A DNA stretch of 64,000 nucleotides from Bolinopsis microptera (GCF_026151205.1 NC_087075.1:8855303-8919302), one strand, 5' to 3'; counted from the first letter of the stretch, positions 33,101-46,101 are shown. The notes: generated by a model from the letters alone, not told the origin. Numbers and translations are program-made.

Positions 33101-36100
33101 TTTTCTTGGCAAAAGGGAACTACCATTGAATTCTATCTTCCATTCTATGTACCCTCATTATTAGTTATTATATTGGGACAAAGCATAATGAAATAGTAGT
33201 TTTTCATTCTCCGCCCAGGTATTTATTTCAAACGTGACAAAAACTGGGATGTTCAACTGAAAGGGAAGTCGAAACCAGTTAAAAGGGAAACATATGGGTC
33301 CAGATTGTCTACAAATAAATTCTCACGATCCATTTCATGAAATCGATATGAGTCTACGTTTAAGCTCATAATAGGAGGCTTGTGGTAACCTGTAAAGTGT
33401 TGTTTTGGCGACAAATCACGAAACATTAAAACTTGCATGGCTTTAATCTCTTCAATATTATGTCTAGATAAAATACGTACAGAACTAATCGAATTCGATA
33501 GTCAGTTCCAGCATTATATGTATAATCAAAAATAATGGGTCGTGGAAATAAAAGTTTTATTACCAAACTTTTCATCATTTGAACGGTGTTCAGTCTAACA
33601 CTTGAAATTCTATTAGCCTATACCAGAGGAAGCACTGATTCTATTCAGACCTGGTCTATACCCATCTTGTACTCACCATATCTGATTGAATTATCAAAAC
33701 CAAACTAACACCTCTTTGTGCTGAGCCACAGTTCACACTTACATGTACGTCTAGTGTATTTATACACTAGACGTACATGTAGTTATAACTATATGAGTTG
33801 GTCAGATTGTGTTGGATACAACAAACAGCTAGTCTAACAGCCATGTAGATTGGAGACGGTTGACGGTATTAGATAGATAGAGGGCTTCGGTCTAACAAGA
33901 CTATCATTTTTGTTAAAAACAAGGATTATCATAATTTATTTGCATATAGATGGTGCTAACAGGAATCCACCAGGACCCTTTCTGCGAAATTGTCCTTAAA
34001 TCTATCCCCAGCTTTTTAAGATTTTTGTTTGTGGTTTTAGGAGCTATAGGTTTTAACAGGACTTAACCACACAAACGGAAGCTTCAAGATCTAATGTAAA
34101 CACAGCAATGATTATATCGATTGTTATGGTCATTTGGCTGAGTTCTGGGTTGTTGGAGGGGTTATTTTAAAATCCATGCAGACTCTTTACAGACAATCCT
34201 TTTTTTTCATTGTTAAAAACTAAAAAGTTCGTCTTCTTTTTAAGACTGAACGTCTGCTGGAATCGGAAACCACATCCTGAAAACATGAAATGCTTTTAGG
34301 TTTGCCTGTTTGTGGATATTTAATACTTAAAATTCGTTTAAATGATCCAAGTCATACTGTCATAGCTCAATTTAAACTCGAAAGACTGGAGACTGTGGTT
34401 AAGCAGCTGTTATTAGATTTGATAGAACATAATTTGAAACCAGTTATAAAATTTTCAAAGCTTAATGCAATAACAATTTGAGTCACGTTTGAAAAAGGGA
34501 ATCGTTTATCATAGTCGTACTTTCCAAGTTATACCTGATCGAAAACAACTTTTATTTAACGTGACCGGCCATTCAAGCTCCAAGATTCATTTTTCCACGG
34601 TTTAATTAGCTCAATACAGCCATCTCAGTAAAAATATAAAGATCAGGATTCATTCCTTGTATACAAGGAAGCTCATATAATCTGATATAAGCTGATATAA
34701 TCTACCAGCTGATGACTTTGGTTGAGTCCTGTATTCAGAACTTGGTGATCCGTTCTGGGTTGATCATCAGTCACCATAGATGGAGAAATTCAGGAGAATC
34801 GCACTAGTAACTCGGCTCAGATCTGTCATTTATTACGGTGCCTTCCAGCACACAATTTTCAATTGGCCTCATGGGGTCATGATTCTGTCCTGTCAGATTT
34901 ACAATTTAGTTCTAGTATTCCAGATCTATTTCAGGGCTGAATCAGTGGTCTTTGATCGGTTCTTACTCGTCTGGAATCTTAAAATGTGAATGATTTCCAG
35001 GAAAACAAAAGAGATGTTTTTGCGGCAAAAAAGTTGGTACCGGCAAATGAATACATTTTTACCCCTGGAATTAAGCAAAATTATAGACTTCTGACTGTCA
35101 TTCATTACATTAAAGTATTGATTAAGAATAATGACATATGTGGATCTACAACTCTATCAACAGTAACCGACTGAACTTCAATCGATTTTACGATTGTATA
35201 ATCAGGTTATCCCAAGTCGTTCGTTACTTAGTAATCATTTAAAGTACTGCTATCAGCAAGTAACCTATTTACCCGTCCTCACCGAAACCTTCCACCAACT
35301 TGGAAAACCCCGACCCTCCCTGTCACAACCATTCTCCGAGATTCTGTAATACTTAAACTTAAGCTGATAATTGAGAAGATCATCAATTGAGGGCTGTAAT
35401 CAGTAGATCTACCCACATACCTGTATTGTACCTGATAATTTTGTAAGTATAATCCCTTAAATTATCGGCAAAAATGTGTGCAGGGTGCAGCACCGTTCTA
35501 AAATTAACGGCACCTCCCAAAAATTCTAAATTGTCATCTCGCACCAGCCGCTGTTCGACAGCTGGGCTTACTGAGCAAGTTCCGGCATCATTCCGGCATC
35601 ATTCAGCATATTCTTGTATCATTCACTCGCGAGCCGTGACTGTCCTGTCTTGACACAATCGCCTCAACACCAATCCATTATCACCTGCAGATGGCACTTG
35701 ATAATTACCCAATTAATTAACCAATTATATAATTACCAGGTACGGCACCCCCTGTGCAGCATATTATCAAGTCCAGCAGTCTCTGCTAACTCCCAACATA
35801 CCACTCAAGACGTCCTTCTTGATACAGATAATGAATTGTGTGAGTCATGATGAGTGATGATTATTGTTGTTATATCTAGACTATCTAATATAATGTATTG
35901 TGTAATGTGTATTGTGATGAGTGATGATTAAAGTGTTAAGCACTTCGCCACAGTGTTTTTCACAGTTCAGTAAGTAGCGTTGTTATCATTATTGTCAGCT
36001 TACTTGACGAATAACCATATTTCTGCTATCTTGAAATTTTAAGAAATCATTGCATCATTTCCCACTGGTTTCTGGTCATTGACAAACTAATCGGTATAAA

Positions 36101-39100
36101 AAGTAATTTTTCGTCCTTCTAGAATCTAGATAAGAGAACTTAATAAAATTTTAAATCGTCAAGTAATATGACAATAAAATGCCTTGTCGAGTGTCTGTAT
36201 TTAATGTCAACAAATAGATGAAATAAATAAATAAAAGTAACCATGGAGATTGGACGGAACTTACCATGGAGAGGGTACGACGTATAAATTTATTTTGACA
36301 CGTGCTAGTGATTATCCAATCGGATCACTGCTACAAGCTGATTCACTGTCACGTGTCCAAATAAACTCACGCCCCTTCCCAATCCCCATGGTTACAGTCA
36401 ACTATTAGACCCATCAGTCTGAGTCAATAAATATGCTCAAAGTTTATTAAGATACGTGAGAGTGAAACAGACAGCTGGACTGGGTCTACTGACCAAATGT
36501 CTGTCACCTCGATTCAAGAATGATTGATTTTTAGATGATTATTTGTATTGGACTGAATTAGAATGTTTTGTTACAATGTTTGTTATCAGTTTTGGTCGGC
36601 GATTGCCGCATAAAATGAGTCTAATTGAATGAACGGGGCTTTTGTTCATGATTGATCTTATGATACAGGTCGTTTAGTTGACTGAATTGTAGACACCGTG
36701 TCAAAAATGTTAAAACTAGTCGGCAAGATTATCATTAGGGTAACTTAATTTTGTCTGTAAACGATGATAGTGGTCAAAAGTTTGGTTAATTAAATAAGTT
36801 TATGTACGGTATTTTGCATTATGCCGAATAATTATTGGTTTTTCGTGAGCAAGTCGTTGACAAGGATGTGTTGGAAAGAAGTGTGATTGTTTCCAGAAAA
36901 AAACAGTGAGAATCAAATTGAATTATGTGTGTGGACGAGTTATGTTTATAGTTTTATTAATGATTTGAAGTTGATTATTCTCATAATGAATTTTATTATA
37001 TTTATACCTATTATCGTTAGTCACTACTATTAGGCACTACTAATTGTTACTATAGTTACTATTTTCTATACTCATTACAAGAGCTGTCCCTAACAAACAC
37101 TCATGATAAAAGCCTCGAAAATACCTAAGTACAATGATTCATGATTTAGAAAACAAGTATCCATATTGCATATTCACAAAAGATTAATCAAAAGGCAAAT
37201 TTACCCCTATCCTGTGATTAATTTCGTAGTTCAGAGGCTAACCGACTGCTATAATAGTGTTCAAAGAGGCTGTCACACCTTTGTCTATGACATTACCTTT
37301 TTAGCATTGCACGTTTGCAAAGCTTTGAAGTGAGATTCTTTAAGTTTTGTCGGAGGAAGCCCTTTTCTGGCGGCGGGTGCAAATTTAGTTTCCTTGAGTG
37401 TTCCAAGTGAGCCGTCCTGATGAACAAAGTGCATCTTAATTGGGCACCGTATTTATTTTGCGTTTGATGACGTTTAATTTGTCTCTCTCATTACAAAGGT
37501 GCCAAAATTATGTTGAGGTTAATTGGGCGGATCGAGCATGATCAATTTGACCCGATCAATTGGTGACCCTGGTTAACATGACTCGAATTTTGGTTTACAT
37601 CCAAATTTTATGAATTTTCTGTCTACCCCTTGGGAAAACAATCTGGTGGCAAATGTGAAAGTTTTAAAACTATTAAGTTGAAAACTTGATTTTTTGGTAA
37701 AACTTTTAAATTTAGGCGTGCTTGGCCTATCAAGTAGTGAATCTGGTTCGCTGGTCGAGCATTGCAGTCGAATTTGTGGTTTAAAATAAGGGCTTGGTCA
37801 GCACGTGCTCTCAGCCGTCGAGGCACCATGTGTCAAACCAACTTTAATAGCCTGAAGAACTTCCTTCCGCATCCTTTGAAGATCCAACGGGAAATGATTC
37901 CTTGACTCACACTGTAATTCAGTTTTTAAACAGAGTAGGACTTTGGGAGTCAAGAGGAGAAGTTATTTGCCATGTTCAGTATGTAATTTGATGATAAATT
38001 TGTGTAGAATTAGAAAGATGAGCTGAGGCCGATGGACGATGTCAAATTTTTGGTTTATTCAGCGACATGTGGGCGAAAGAGATAAAAGCCAATCTCAATT
38101 GTACTTCAAAATTATTCAGCGATTGTTTAAAAGTCGATTAAACTTGAGGAGTTGACTTCAGCGGAATTATAGGAAAAGTTTATGTTTGGATTAAATTCAA
38201 AGGTCAAAGTGTTACCTACTTTGCGGGACTCAATAAATTCAATCAGACATTAATATTATTCGATTCAGTCTAATGTCTACTTTCGTAAACCAGGATTTTT
38301 AATTTAGATATCCGCATTGAATTCCGGAGCTGATCTGGCCACTACTTTATGTTATCAAATTTAATGTGTTGGATTAAGCGCTTTCCCTTCTTGACAGCAC
38401 GATTTCCACGGAAGCTCGTTAGTCATTATTCAAAAATCTGCTTCGTTTTCCTGAACTTTATGGGTAAAAGCCGCATAGAAGAATGACAGTAAAAATAGAA
38501 TATAATCTCAGCTAAATTATATTTTCTGTACTGTAATTCAGGATGATTGGGTTAGTTGGCTACTTGAAAATTTCAAGAACATCTAAAACGAAGTAAATAT
38601 TGTTTCACCTCGCGCTAAACGGCTTTGATAAAACTTTTAAACACCCTAATCTAAATTGAACCTCCAGAGTCCTGGGCCAAGCCTTCTGAGATCTAATAAG
38701 GGACACACTTTTCCTAAGAAGAAATCATTGTTTTAAAACCTATTAATGATGTTACTTTGTTGATAGAGTACTAGTGCTAATTATTATATCTTATAGATTA
38801 TCGTATGGAAACTAATTGTTTTGAAATTGTGATCATGTTTTTGTAAAACATACAAGTGTTTTATTGGACTCCTTACATTATCTTACCGTCCAGAGAGGAA
38901 GCAACACCGCGCTACCTATCATACACGATTTGACAAGTAGGAATTTCGGCACTGTAAAACCAGAAAGTGTCCTGTTTCTTTAAATATTTTAAATTTTTGA
39001 AATATTACAGATTGAATTTTGGTCACTTTACTGTCATAATTTTCCTGGGTCGTCAGTTATACATTCGTCTCTCAAAATATCCGACCAAAGCCACAGGATA

Positions 39101-41915
39101 CTGTTCATTGCATAAGTAGTCTCTTTACCCTTACTGGTGACCACCAGTAACCGATCAAGACGGGATATAGTGATCACGTGATACAAATTAACAAAGAAAA
39201 ATCCGTTTGATCTATTACATGTACGGTATGATTGTTCGTCTGTCATATCAGACACTCCCACCGCAGAGAAAAAACACTGTCATATCACACACTCCCATAC
39301 ACTCCCACCGCCGCGCAGCGAAAAACACTCTTCAATATTTAACGTTCGCTCCATTCCACCACCATCAGCAGATGAAGATCATCACGAGGGAGTATACTCA
39401 TCGCATGATACAAACCAACCAATCAGAACACAGCATTCATACCACGTGATACAACCCAACCAATCACAACACGCCTAGCTGTGACCTGCTGAGTGTCCCA
39501 AGTAGCACCATCCTTTCAGGTCACCACCAGTTAACCAGCATCTGACCGGCTAATGACCCCTAGAAGATCCCCCTGTCACAAACGGTGCCCTTACTTCGTG
39601 GTTTATTAGATTCTGCTACAATTTGGGTAATCTGCTACAATGTTTGGCGGTATCGTAATTAGTTCTGTAACCTGATATATTTGCCCTGTTTTGTGGTCCA
39701 ATAATACATAGTACCTGCACGGCAATAAAACCAAAATTGTTTTACCAACATGTTTATTATCCATTGGTTGGAATTACAATGGCAGAATGAAACGGTAATT
39801 ACGGTACATGTCATTGACATGATAGTAACAGAAACTCCCGCCCTTCACATGTGTTTTCCACTAGCAAATTACTGACGCCACGGCTGGTGTTGCACCTTTC
39901 TGACCAGTTAAATGTGGAGTGCAAGCGTTTTGGTTTCCAAATCTAATCTTGTGGTCATTTTGATGAAATTAGCTGGCGATAAAAAGTAGGCTCATACGTA
40001 GGGTGAGAAACATGTGGGGGGAAGAAACTTGAGAATATAATCAATTCATGAATAGGTGCCGTAGTGTTGTGCGAGTTTGTCGGGACCTTGGATGTGCCCT
40101 TCGTCCGACACAATGAAATGTTACAAGCGCAGTATAAGTACGATTTCAGCGCTAATGCCAGTAAAATTTATTATGAAGCACTTTGCACCAAGCCGAACAC
40201 GAAACTTCGTTAGTGGTGTCGTTATAAGGGTAGTTATAACAATCTTTAATCATTCCGCATTTGTACCAACTACCTACTATTACAATGCCGGAAGAAGGAA
40301 CGGCATTGTTTCTCTCAGACATTATAGAATAACCGGCACTTTTACACACGCGATGTAAAAATTATCATAATATATCCATGGGAGATTAATTTGTTTAAAA
40401 TTTAACTTCGGAGAAATGATCCAGTAATTTCAATGTTAACTCAATGAGTCAATAATCTCCTCTAACTCCTTCTCTCAGTCCTTATTTCGACCGGAATGTC
40501 CTCGAAATTAAAGTAGTGTCAAGCCCGGTATCAGGTATGGGCTGGGACCTTGTTCAAATGTGGGAATGTTTTAATTACAAGTGCATTGATAAGGCTTGAT
40601 ACGGTTTATGATTTGAGCCTTTATCACTGCGTTAAAAAGTCATAATATGACCAATAATTTGGAAACAAGTGTTGGTAATTTATCTTTCGTGGCGACGGGT
40701 TGGTCCCGAAATTAAACACCGTAATATTAATAATCATGATCTATATATGAATTAATGTTACTTCTAGTACTGTTAGAAGATTAGCTCCACCTGTTTGGTC
40801 ACATGCACAACACCTTTGTCGTATGTTTTAGATCACTTAATGACACCATTTTCCTGGTTTTTTTACATGTTAATTTTAATTCCTTCTGCTTCTCCGTCCA
40901 AACCGCAGGTTGGGGACAATTTAAACTGATAACACCATAATTATCAGTGATTTATCGGGATTTAAGTTGCTTGCGGTCACAGAAAGGCTGAAAGGGTTTC
41001 TCCAGATAATTACATGAGGAAAGTTTTGAAGAAGTGTGTGCTTTTTAAATTTTTTTCGGATCTTCGTTGGAAGAAAGTCTCGATAGAAGCATAAAATGAT
41101 AAGTAGGTTGTGAAACTTGCATAATCTAATTACAGCTTGAGTTACAGCTTGAAGTTTTAAGTGATGATAAATACGACAATATTTACACTTTTTTCAGTAG
41201 CTTCTTCAAGTTGAAATACTGTGTTCGTAATGGCTCCAAAGTTCTAACGGCGAGTAGCCTTTTAGTAACCCTCTATTATGGACTGTACAGGAAACAGTTT
41301 AGAACTTAAACCCTAGATGGCAACTGTGATCATGCAGCAAGGCATAATATCTATTCCCTAATGATTAGAAACAGCCGACTGTGGCTGTAACATGTGTATG
41401 AGTGGCAAACTGCCCCCTAATGGAAGACGCTACAATTTTCTAATAGTTTGTCACAGCGCATTTGAGCCGCGCACATGTGGCCTGGTTTATGATATGGTAA
41501 TGTTTGCACTAGATTGGATATCTTAACCTCCCATCTTCACAAAATATTCAAAATTCTAATTGATAGAGGATATAGCCGTGATAGACTGATTTAAGGCATT
41601 AAACGTTGTCTGAGGAAATATGATAACGTTTTCAGGAAGTTCGGTATTCTAGATGACCGTAACATTACTAAAGAACTCCCCTGATATCTTTTGATTTATT
41701 GAAACACGGGTACTAACTCTGCTAAACCGAACAAATTCTGAAACTTAGGTGAATAAGTGTACAACGTGCTAAACCGAAGTTCAGACTGACCAGTGAAAAT
41801 GGGCGAGCGTACCAAGTGTCATTTTAATTAGAAGTTTTAGTCAGTGATTTATTATTGAAGCTTGTAATTACAATATCTATGCTCCTATAAATACTTTAAT
41901 TAATTGTTTGTCCCG
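30133..41915. other. Intergenic, no gene recognised
   Basis: About 11.8 kb of AT-rich DNA. Short open frames up to about 93 codons occur on both strands but lack domains, conserved signatures or matching splice contexts. Small repeats lie at 35842-35935 (gtgatgagtgatgatta words) and 39240-39330 (cacactcccaccgc units). CCAAT words (accaatcag) cluster at 39415-39470. Confidence 0.5.
33740..33781. repeat. 20-bp-arm palindrome with 2-base loop
   Basis: The arms tacatgtacgtctagtgtat and atacactagacgtacatgta are perfect, centred at 33760/33761. Confidence 0.9.
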
Positions 41916-42121
41916 TTATTCTTTTTCCTTCCTCTTTTCCTTGTCATCCCCTTTAGTTTTAAGATTCTTGCTATAAATGGCTACAGCTAACACTATTAAT
42001 GCTAAGTACCAAACAACAAGTGGGAGGTGGATCGTTGGTATACCATTAAATCGATTTAACACCGCAATTCCAGTCGCAAGCCTGGGACCACTACTAGCAT
42101 AGTCACAACATCTACAAAGCT
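41916..42121 (-). CDS. Possible C-terminal exon of a one-TM protein
   Basis: The minus-strand frame reads a Cys-rich start (LCRCCDY), LATGIAVLNRFNGIPTI, a strongly hydrophobic helix (LVVWYLALIVLAVAIY), then a lysine-rich tail KGDDKEKRKEKE and stop. This looks like a type I membrane protein end, but the upstream exon is unknown. The adjacent Merlin-like element inserted directly upstream (target copy aaagct at 42116). It may equally be a chance frame. Confidence 0.25.
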
Positions 42122-42235
42122 GGGCAGTATCGAGATAGCCCGACCACTGGTCCGCGGACCACTGTCCGCGGACCACTGTCTGCGGACCACTGTCCGCGGA
42201 CCACTGTCTACCAGATCATATTACTGTATAATAAC

Positions 42236-42298
42236 AGTATCCCCTGAATCAAGCAGGGTTCACATCATCCCCTGAATCAAGCAGGGTTCACATCATCG
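42236..42298. repeat. 28-bp direct duplication
   Basis: cccctgaatcaagcaggg-ttcacatcat occurs twice in a row inside the left arm of the transposon. Confidence 0.85.
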
Positions 42299-42449
42299 CA
42301 CGCGAATTCCAATCAGCGGTGGTGTCAAGGCTTATTAAACGATTAAGCAACCTTACGAGATCAGTTCACATCATGCAATATATAAAGAATAACTATTATC
42401 AGACTGCATCAATCATTTCTATCATCAACTCCTTCTTGAACAACTACAA

Positions 42450-42698
42450 CTATAGTCTCAGAGAAAATATCTTCCAGTCAGACACCGCGTTTTCAGAAAG
42501 TCCAGTCATCTGTGATACCGCAATGCCAGCTAGTCCTTTTATACTCAAACAGAACAGCAGTTGTATGAAGGTCTTGAGAGCGAGCTTCTGTCCAGAGAGG
42601 ATGCTGTCTGTTCTAATATTCTTGTACTTCTTGCAGGGGGAGCAGCGCCATATCAGTCCATCTGGAGACTTCGAGGACGAGCAGGGAACCAGGGACAA
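42450..42698 (-). pseudogene. Transposase N-terminal fragment, ISXO2/IS1595-like
   Basis: An 82-codon frame reads WRCSPCKKYKNIRTDSIL, then a hydrophobic stretch KTFIQLLFCLSIKG and the helix-turn-helix-like VSQMTGLSENAVSDW. This is the zinc-ribbon plus HTH start of ISXO2-like/IS1595 (Merlin) transposases. The DDE catalytic core is missing; a stop follows at once. It is a non-autonomous remnant and the source of the family assignment. Confidence 0.7.
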
Positions 42699-43094
42699 AT
42701 AACCAGTAATTTACTACGCTACAATTAATTATGCTAGTCGTAACTAATTGCATCCAAGATACCATACATATGATCTGGTAACCAATCAACTATTCACAAA
42801 CACCTGTTGCTTGATTCAGGGGATACTGTTATTATACAGTAATATGATCTGGTAGACAGTGGTCCGCAGACAGTGGTCCGCAGACAGTGGTCCGCGGACC
42901 AGTGGTCGGGCTATCTCGATACTGCCCAAAGCTGCCATATTATAGCCTGACTGACAATTTTCTCGACTGACTGATATGACAATATTTCTTCTTTTCCCCA
43001 TTTAGAATACAAAGATTAGTACATTTTAGCTTATGATTAATATTATATTTTTACCTATAGTTTACCTAGATTAGTTGCATGCGCGTTATAATTC

Positions 43095-43275
43095 TATCTA
43101 AAGTAATTGAACTTCTCCGTAACCAGTTGACCATTGTTAATGGTCTGGCCCGGCGCGGGCTACTTCGTAGCACTTGCCATACACCATAGCCAATAGCAAT
43201 ATTGCCATAGCAATATTTCGAGATGAAAGCGGCGCGCGCTACTTCGAAGAAATTTAGACGAGTAACATCCGACAA
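43095..43275 (-). repeat. Dispersed repeat, copy 2
   Basis: This is the reverse complement of 10204-10325, with gctacttcgtagcacttgcc and gaagaaatttagacgagtaa words. It carries an extra stretch rich in agcaatattgccatagcaat, itself a small hairpin. Confidence 0.75.
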
Positions 43276-43289
43276 TATTCAGGTGTCCG

Positions 43290-43684
43290 TAGATCTAGCG
43301 CTCCTACTAAATCGCTCGCCCAAATTTGAATAAAATTCTTGTGAAAAGGCCCTTTAGGCATGAAAGTTATCTTGATCGGTGTATTTTTGGAGGCTGATTC
43401 CGAATCACCCCCCCATGACGTAGGGTTAAAATGCTTCCCTGGAGAGTTATGGGCAAAAATCCGTTTTGGTCACGTGACAGGCTAGTAAAACGTGAATTCG
43501 ATTATTTAGGGCTCGGGTTAGGGTTAGGGTGGTGGTTAAGAATATCGATAGCTTCGGGATTATAGTTAGGGTTAGGGTTGGGATTAGGGTTTATGTAAAA
43601 CCGTTTTGTACGGCTGCAAAACCAAAAAAACCAGAGCCACGTGAAATTTTTGGGCGAGCAATTTAGTAAAAGCCTAGATCTAGA
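43290..43684. mobile_element. MITE A, with telomere-like motifs
   Basis: Inverted ends read tactaaatcgctcgcccaaa at the left and its complement with few changes at the right; outside these, tagatctag is also inverted. Internal DNA carries gggttagggttaggg runs at 43508-43525 and 43568-43590. It is a reverse-complement relative of 44183-44609. No ORF. Confidence 0.75.
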
Positions 43685-43974
43685 TTCTTAATTGACGATG
43701 TCAATTCATCTCAGCTCGGCGCGGCACAGTAGCGCATCTCGCCGATCTGTGAGAAGCCTCATTGAGTGCGCGGCGCGGCACAGTAACGCATCGCGCTCCA
43801 AGTAGATTCAGAATATTTAAAAATACAGCCATCTCGGACCACAGGTGTCATAGGCTAGTTTTAAAGTTGAAAATCGAAAAGTTGCACACGTGGGGCCACG
43901 CCCAAATTGATATGTGATAGAAAATTGCTAAAATCATTGAAAATTGCTGTTTTCACCAATTTCTGTCAACTTTG

Positions 43975-44075
43975 GATTACTGGGCCGCGCTCAGCCTGTC
44001 ATTCCGCCAAATCTTTATTCGGTTATGTTGTATGTTAATGAACATAATAGCCTGGGGTCCTCAGGTAAACTTTGG
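43975..44075 (-). repeat. Dispersed repeat, copy 2 of the second family
   Basis: It matches 11690-11775 in reverse complement (cagcctgtcattccgcc, aatagcctggggtcctcagg). Confidence 0.65.
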
Positions 44076-44182
44076 AGTGCCATTGTGATTACAGTTCTTC
44101 TTGAAATACTTTGAAACTTTTCATGCTTATCAAACTATATATAAAACACCAACATGCAAAAATTTACGGTGATTCAATATTG

Positions 44183-44609
44183 GCTCTTACTAATTCGCTC
44201 GCCCAAAAGTTTCACGTGACTTTGGTTGTTGGTGTTTATGATTTAGCAGCCGTACAAAACGATTTTACATAAACCCTAATCCCAACCCTAACCCTAACCA
44301 TAACCCCGCGCGAAGCTAACCATAACCCTGACCACAACCCTAATATATATTATTATTATAACCCTAACCCGAGCCATAAACAATCGAATTCATGTTTTAC
44401 TAGCCTGTCACGTGACCAAAACACAAACAACAAAACGGTTTTTTGCCCATAACTCTCCGTGGAAGCATTTTTACCCTACGTCATACGTCATGGGGGGTGA
44501 TTCGGAATCAGCGTCCAAAATACACGTCACCGATTCAAATCAATTTCACACCCTAAAGGCCTTTTCACAAAAATTTTCTTAAAATTTGGGCGAGCGATTT
44601 AGTAGGAGC
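44183..44609. mobile_element. MITE B, inverted relative of MITE A
   Basis: The left end is gctcttactaattcgctcgc and the right end gcgagcgatttagtaggagc. Internal ccctaaccctaacc motifs are at 44280-44300 and 44363-44372. It aligns with MITE A along its whole length in reverse orientation, with some insertions (for example a tatatattattattat tract). Confidence 0.75.
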
Positions 44610-45011
44610 ATTCAAGCATCAAGGTTTGCACGTGTGAAAGGTGAACATTTTTGATTTTGCTCATTCGTGATTTTGAACAAATTCTGCTTTGCCACGTCAT
44701 GCGACAGTTCAATGTCATTATATCATATATTGTATATATGAATTTAATGCCAACTTGAATGAGTATAAAGTAGCATATTCAGTCAGTGATCGACTTGTAG
44801 GTTTACAACCTACCAGGACGCGCGCCGAGTACGGTGTACGAGAAGGGGCCTTACGAAGAAAATATATGCTTTTTTAAAAATTATATACTTTTTCAAAAAA
44901 CATATATACTTTTTTAAAAACATATATACTTTTTCAAAAAACATATGTTTTTTGGAACGTATATATTTGCGAAAAACATATATTTTTCGAAAGGCCCCTT
45001 CTCGAACATGG

Positions 45012-45053
45012 CGTGTACGAGAAGGTGCCTTGCAAGGCACCTTCTCGTACACG
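45012..45053. repeat. Perfect 42-bp palindrome (left arm)
   Basis: Arms starting cgtgtacgagaaggtgcc meet at ttgcaa. Weaker pairing continues outward to about 44975-45090. Confidence 0.95.
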
Positions 45054-45829
45054 TGATGTTCGAGAAAGGGCCTTACGAAAAATATATGTTTTTCCGCAGA
45101 TGTTCAGGTAGAACCACCTCTACTACATACTACCTGTGGATAGGTTACAGCTACCTAAATGAAACATTGCTTTAGCTTAGAAATATTCTTAATCTAACTA
45201 ACTGTGAATTCTTGCAAATTGTTACAGCTATAGCGAGGTTTTCCCTCCTCTTCTTTCCTCTGTCTCCCTGTATTATATATATGGATATCACTGTGGTCCT
45301 TAGCAGCTCAAATCGCAGTCTTTTTCTAAGATAGGAGACTGAGTCTGAGTAGTGCTGTCCGGTTGTTCTTTCCATTTTTAATTACAAATTAAGTCCATCT
45401 ACGCTGCGCAGTGCCGCTAATGAAAATATTCGTTTTCGAAATTGCTCTTTCCATACATCACGATGTTAAATTAAACATAAGTAGGGTTATTAAAAAATAT
45501 TTGTTTTCAATTCCGTATAAAAGATATTGCTATCCACTGCGCACTCTTGACTATGTATCAGGTAGGGCAACACGTTATTTGACCTAAGTTATAGTCCCCT
45601 TGTGTGCGGCTCGCACTGCACCTTTTCGTGCGAAAAGGTGCAGAGGAAAGAAGAGGAGGGAAAGCCTCGCCATAGCTGTAACAATTTGCAAGAATTCACA
45701 GTTAGTTAGATTAGGAATAGCTCTAAGCTAAAGCAATGTTGCATCTAGGTAGCTGTAACCCATCCACAGGTAGTAAAGGTGGTTCTATACTACCCGAACA
45801 TTTTTCGTAAGGCCCCTTCTGGAACATCA

Positions 45830-45871
45830 CGTGTACGAGAAGGTGCCTTGCAAGGCACCTTCTCGTACACG
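45830..45871. repeat. Perfect 42-bp palindrome (right arm)
   Basis: It is identical in sequence to the palindrome at 45012-45053, in the opposite arm of the foldback element. Confidence 0.95.
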
Positions 45872-46101
45872 CCATGTTCGAGAAGGGGCCTTACGAAAAA
45901 TATATACGTTCCAAAAAACATATGTTTTTTTGAAAAAGTATATATGTTTTTAAAAAAAGTACATATTTAAAAAAAAAGCATATATTTTCTTCGTAAGGCC
46001 CCTTTTCGTACACCGTAGCAGAGTTGGAACAGATATTTTACGAGTATCACCCGTTAATGATCGACCGATATGCTTACCTAAACACAAGGAAATTTTTTTA
46101 A

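Larger units (their letters stand above)
42122..42927. mobile_element. Merlin/IS1595-like DNA transposon, internally deleted
   Basis: Inverted termini begin gggcagtatcgagatagccc on both ends and continue for over 100 bases through ccgcgg-containing subterminal repeats to the cagtatcccctgaatcaagc word. Direct flanks aaagct at 42116-42121 and 42928-42933 form a 6-bp target duplication. An internal minus-strand frame shows the N-terminus of an ISXO2/IS1595-type transposase. Merlin elements normally duplicate 8-9 bp, so the 6-bp repeat is unusual. Confidence 0.8.
44832..46015. mobile_element. Foldback transposon with long inverted arms
   Basis: Arms of about 370-430 bp (44832-45270 and 45640-46015) are inverted copies beginning cggtgtacga-aaggggcctt. 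A TA dinucleotide flanks both ends (44830-44831, 46016-46017), consistent with a Tc1/mariner-type duplication. Each arm contains tracts of atatactttttcaaaaaaca-like units and a perfect palindrome. The centre (45271-45640) has no credible ORF. Confidence 0.8.

Noticed and set aside
34290-35174. A cluster of three plus-strand small ORFs as a gene
   Set aside because: No shared frame, splice signals or recognisable domain; composition is like the neighbouring noncoding DNA.
43500-44372. A telomere or interstitial telomeric array
   Set aside because: TTAGGG runs are short, impure and confined to two MITE copies in mirrored positions.
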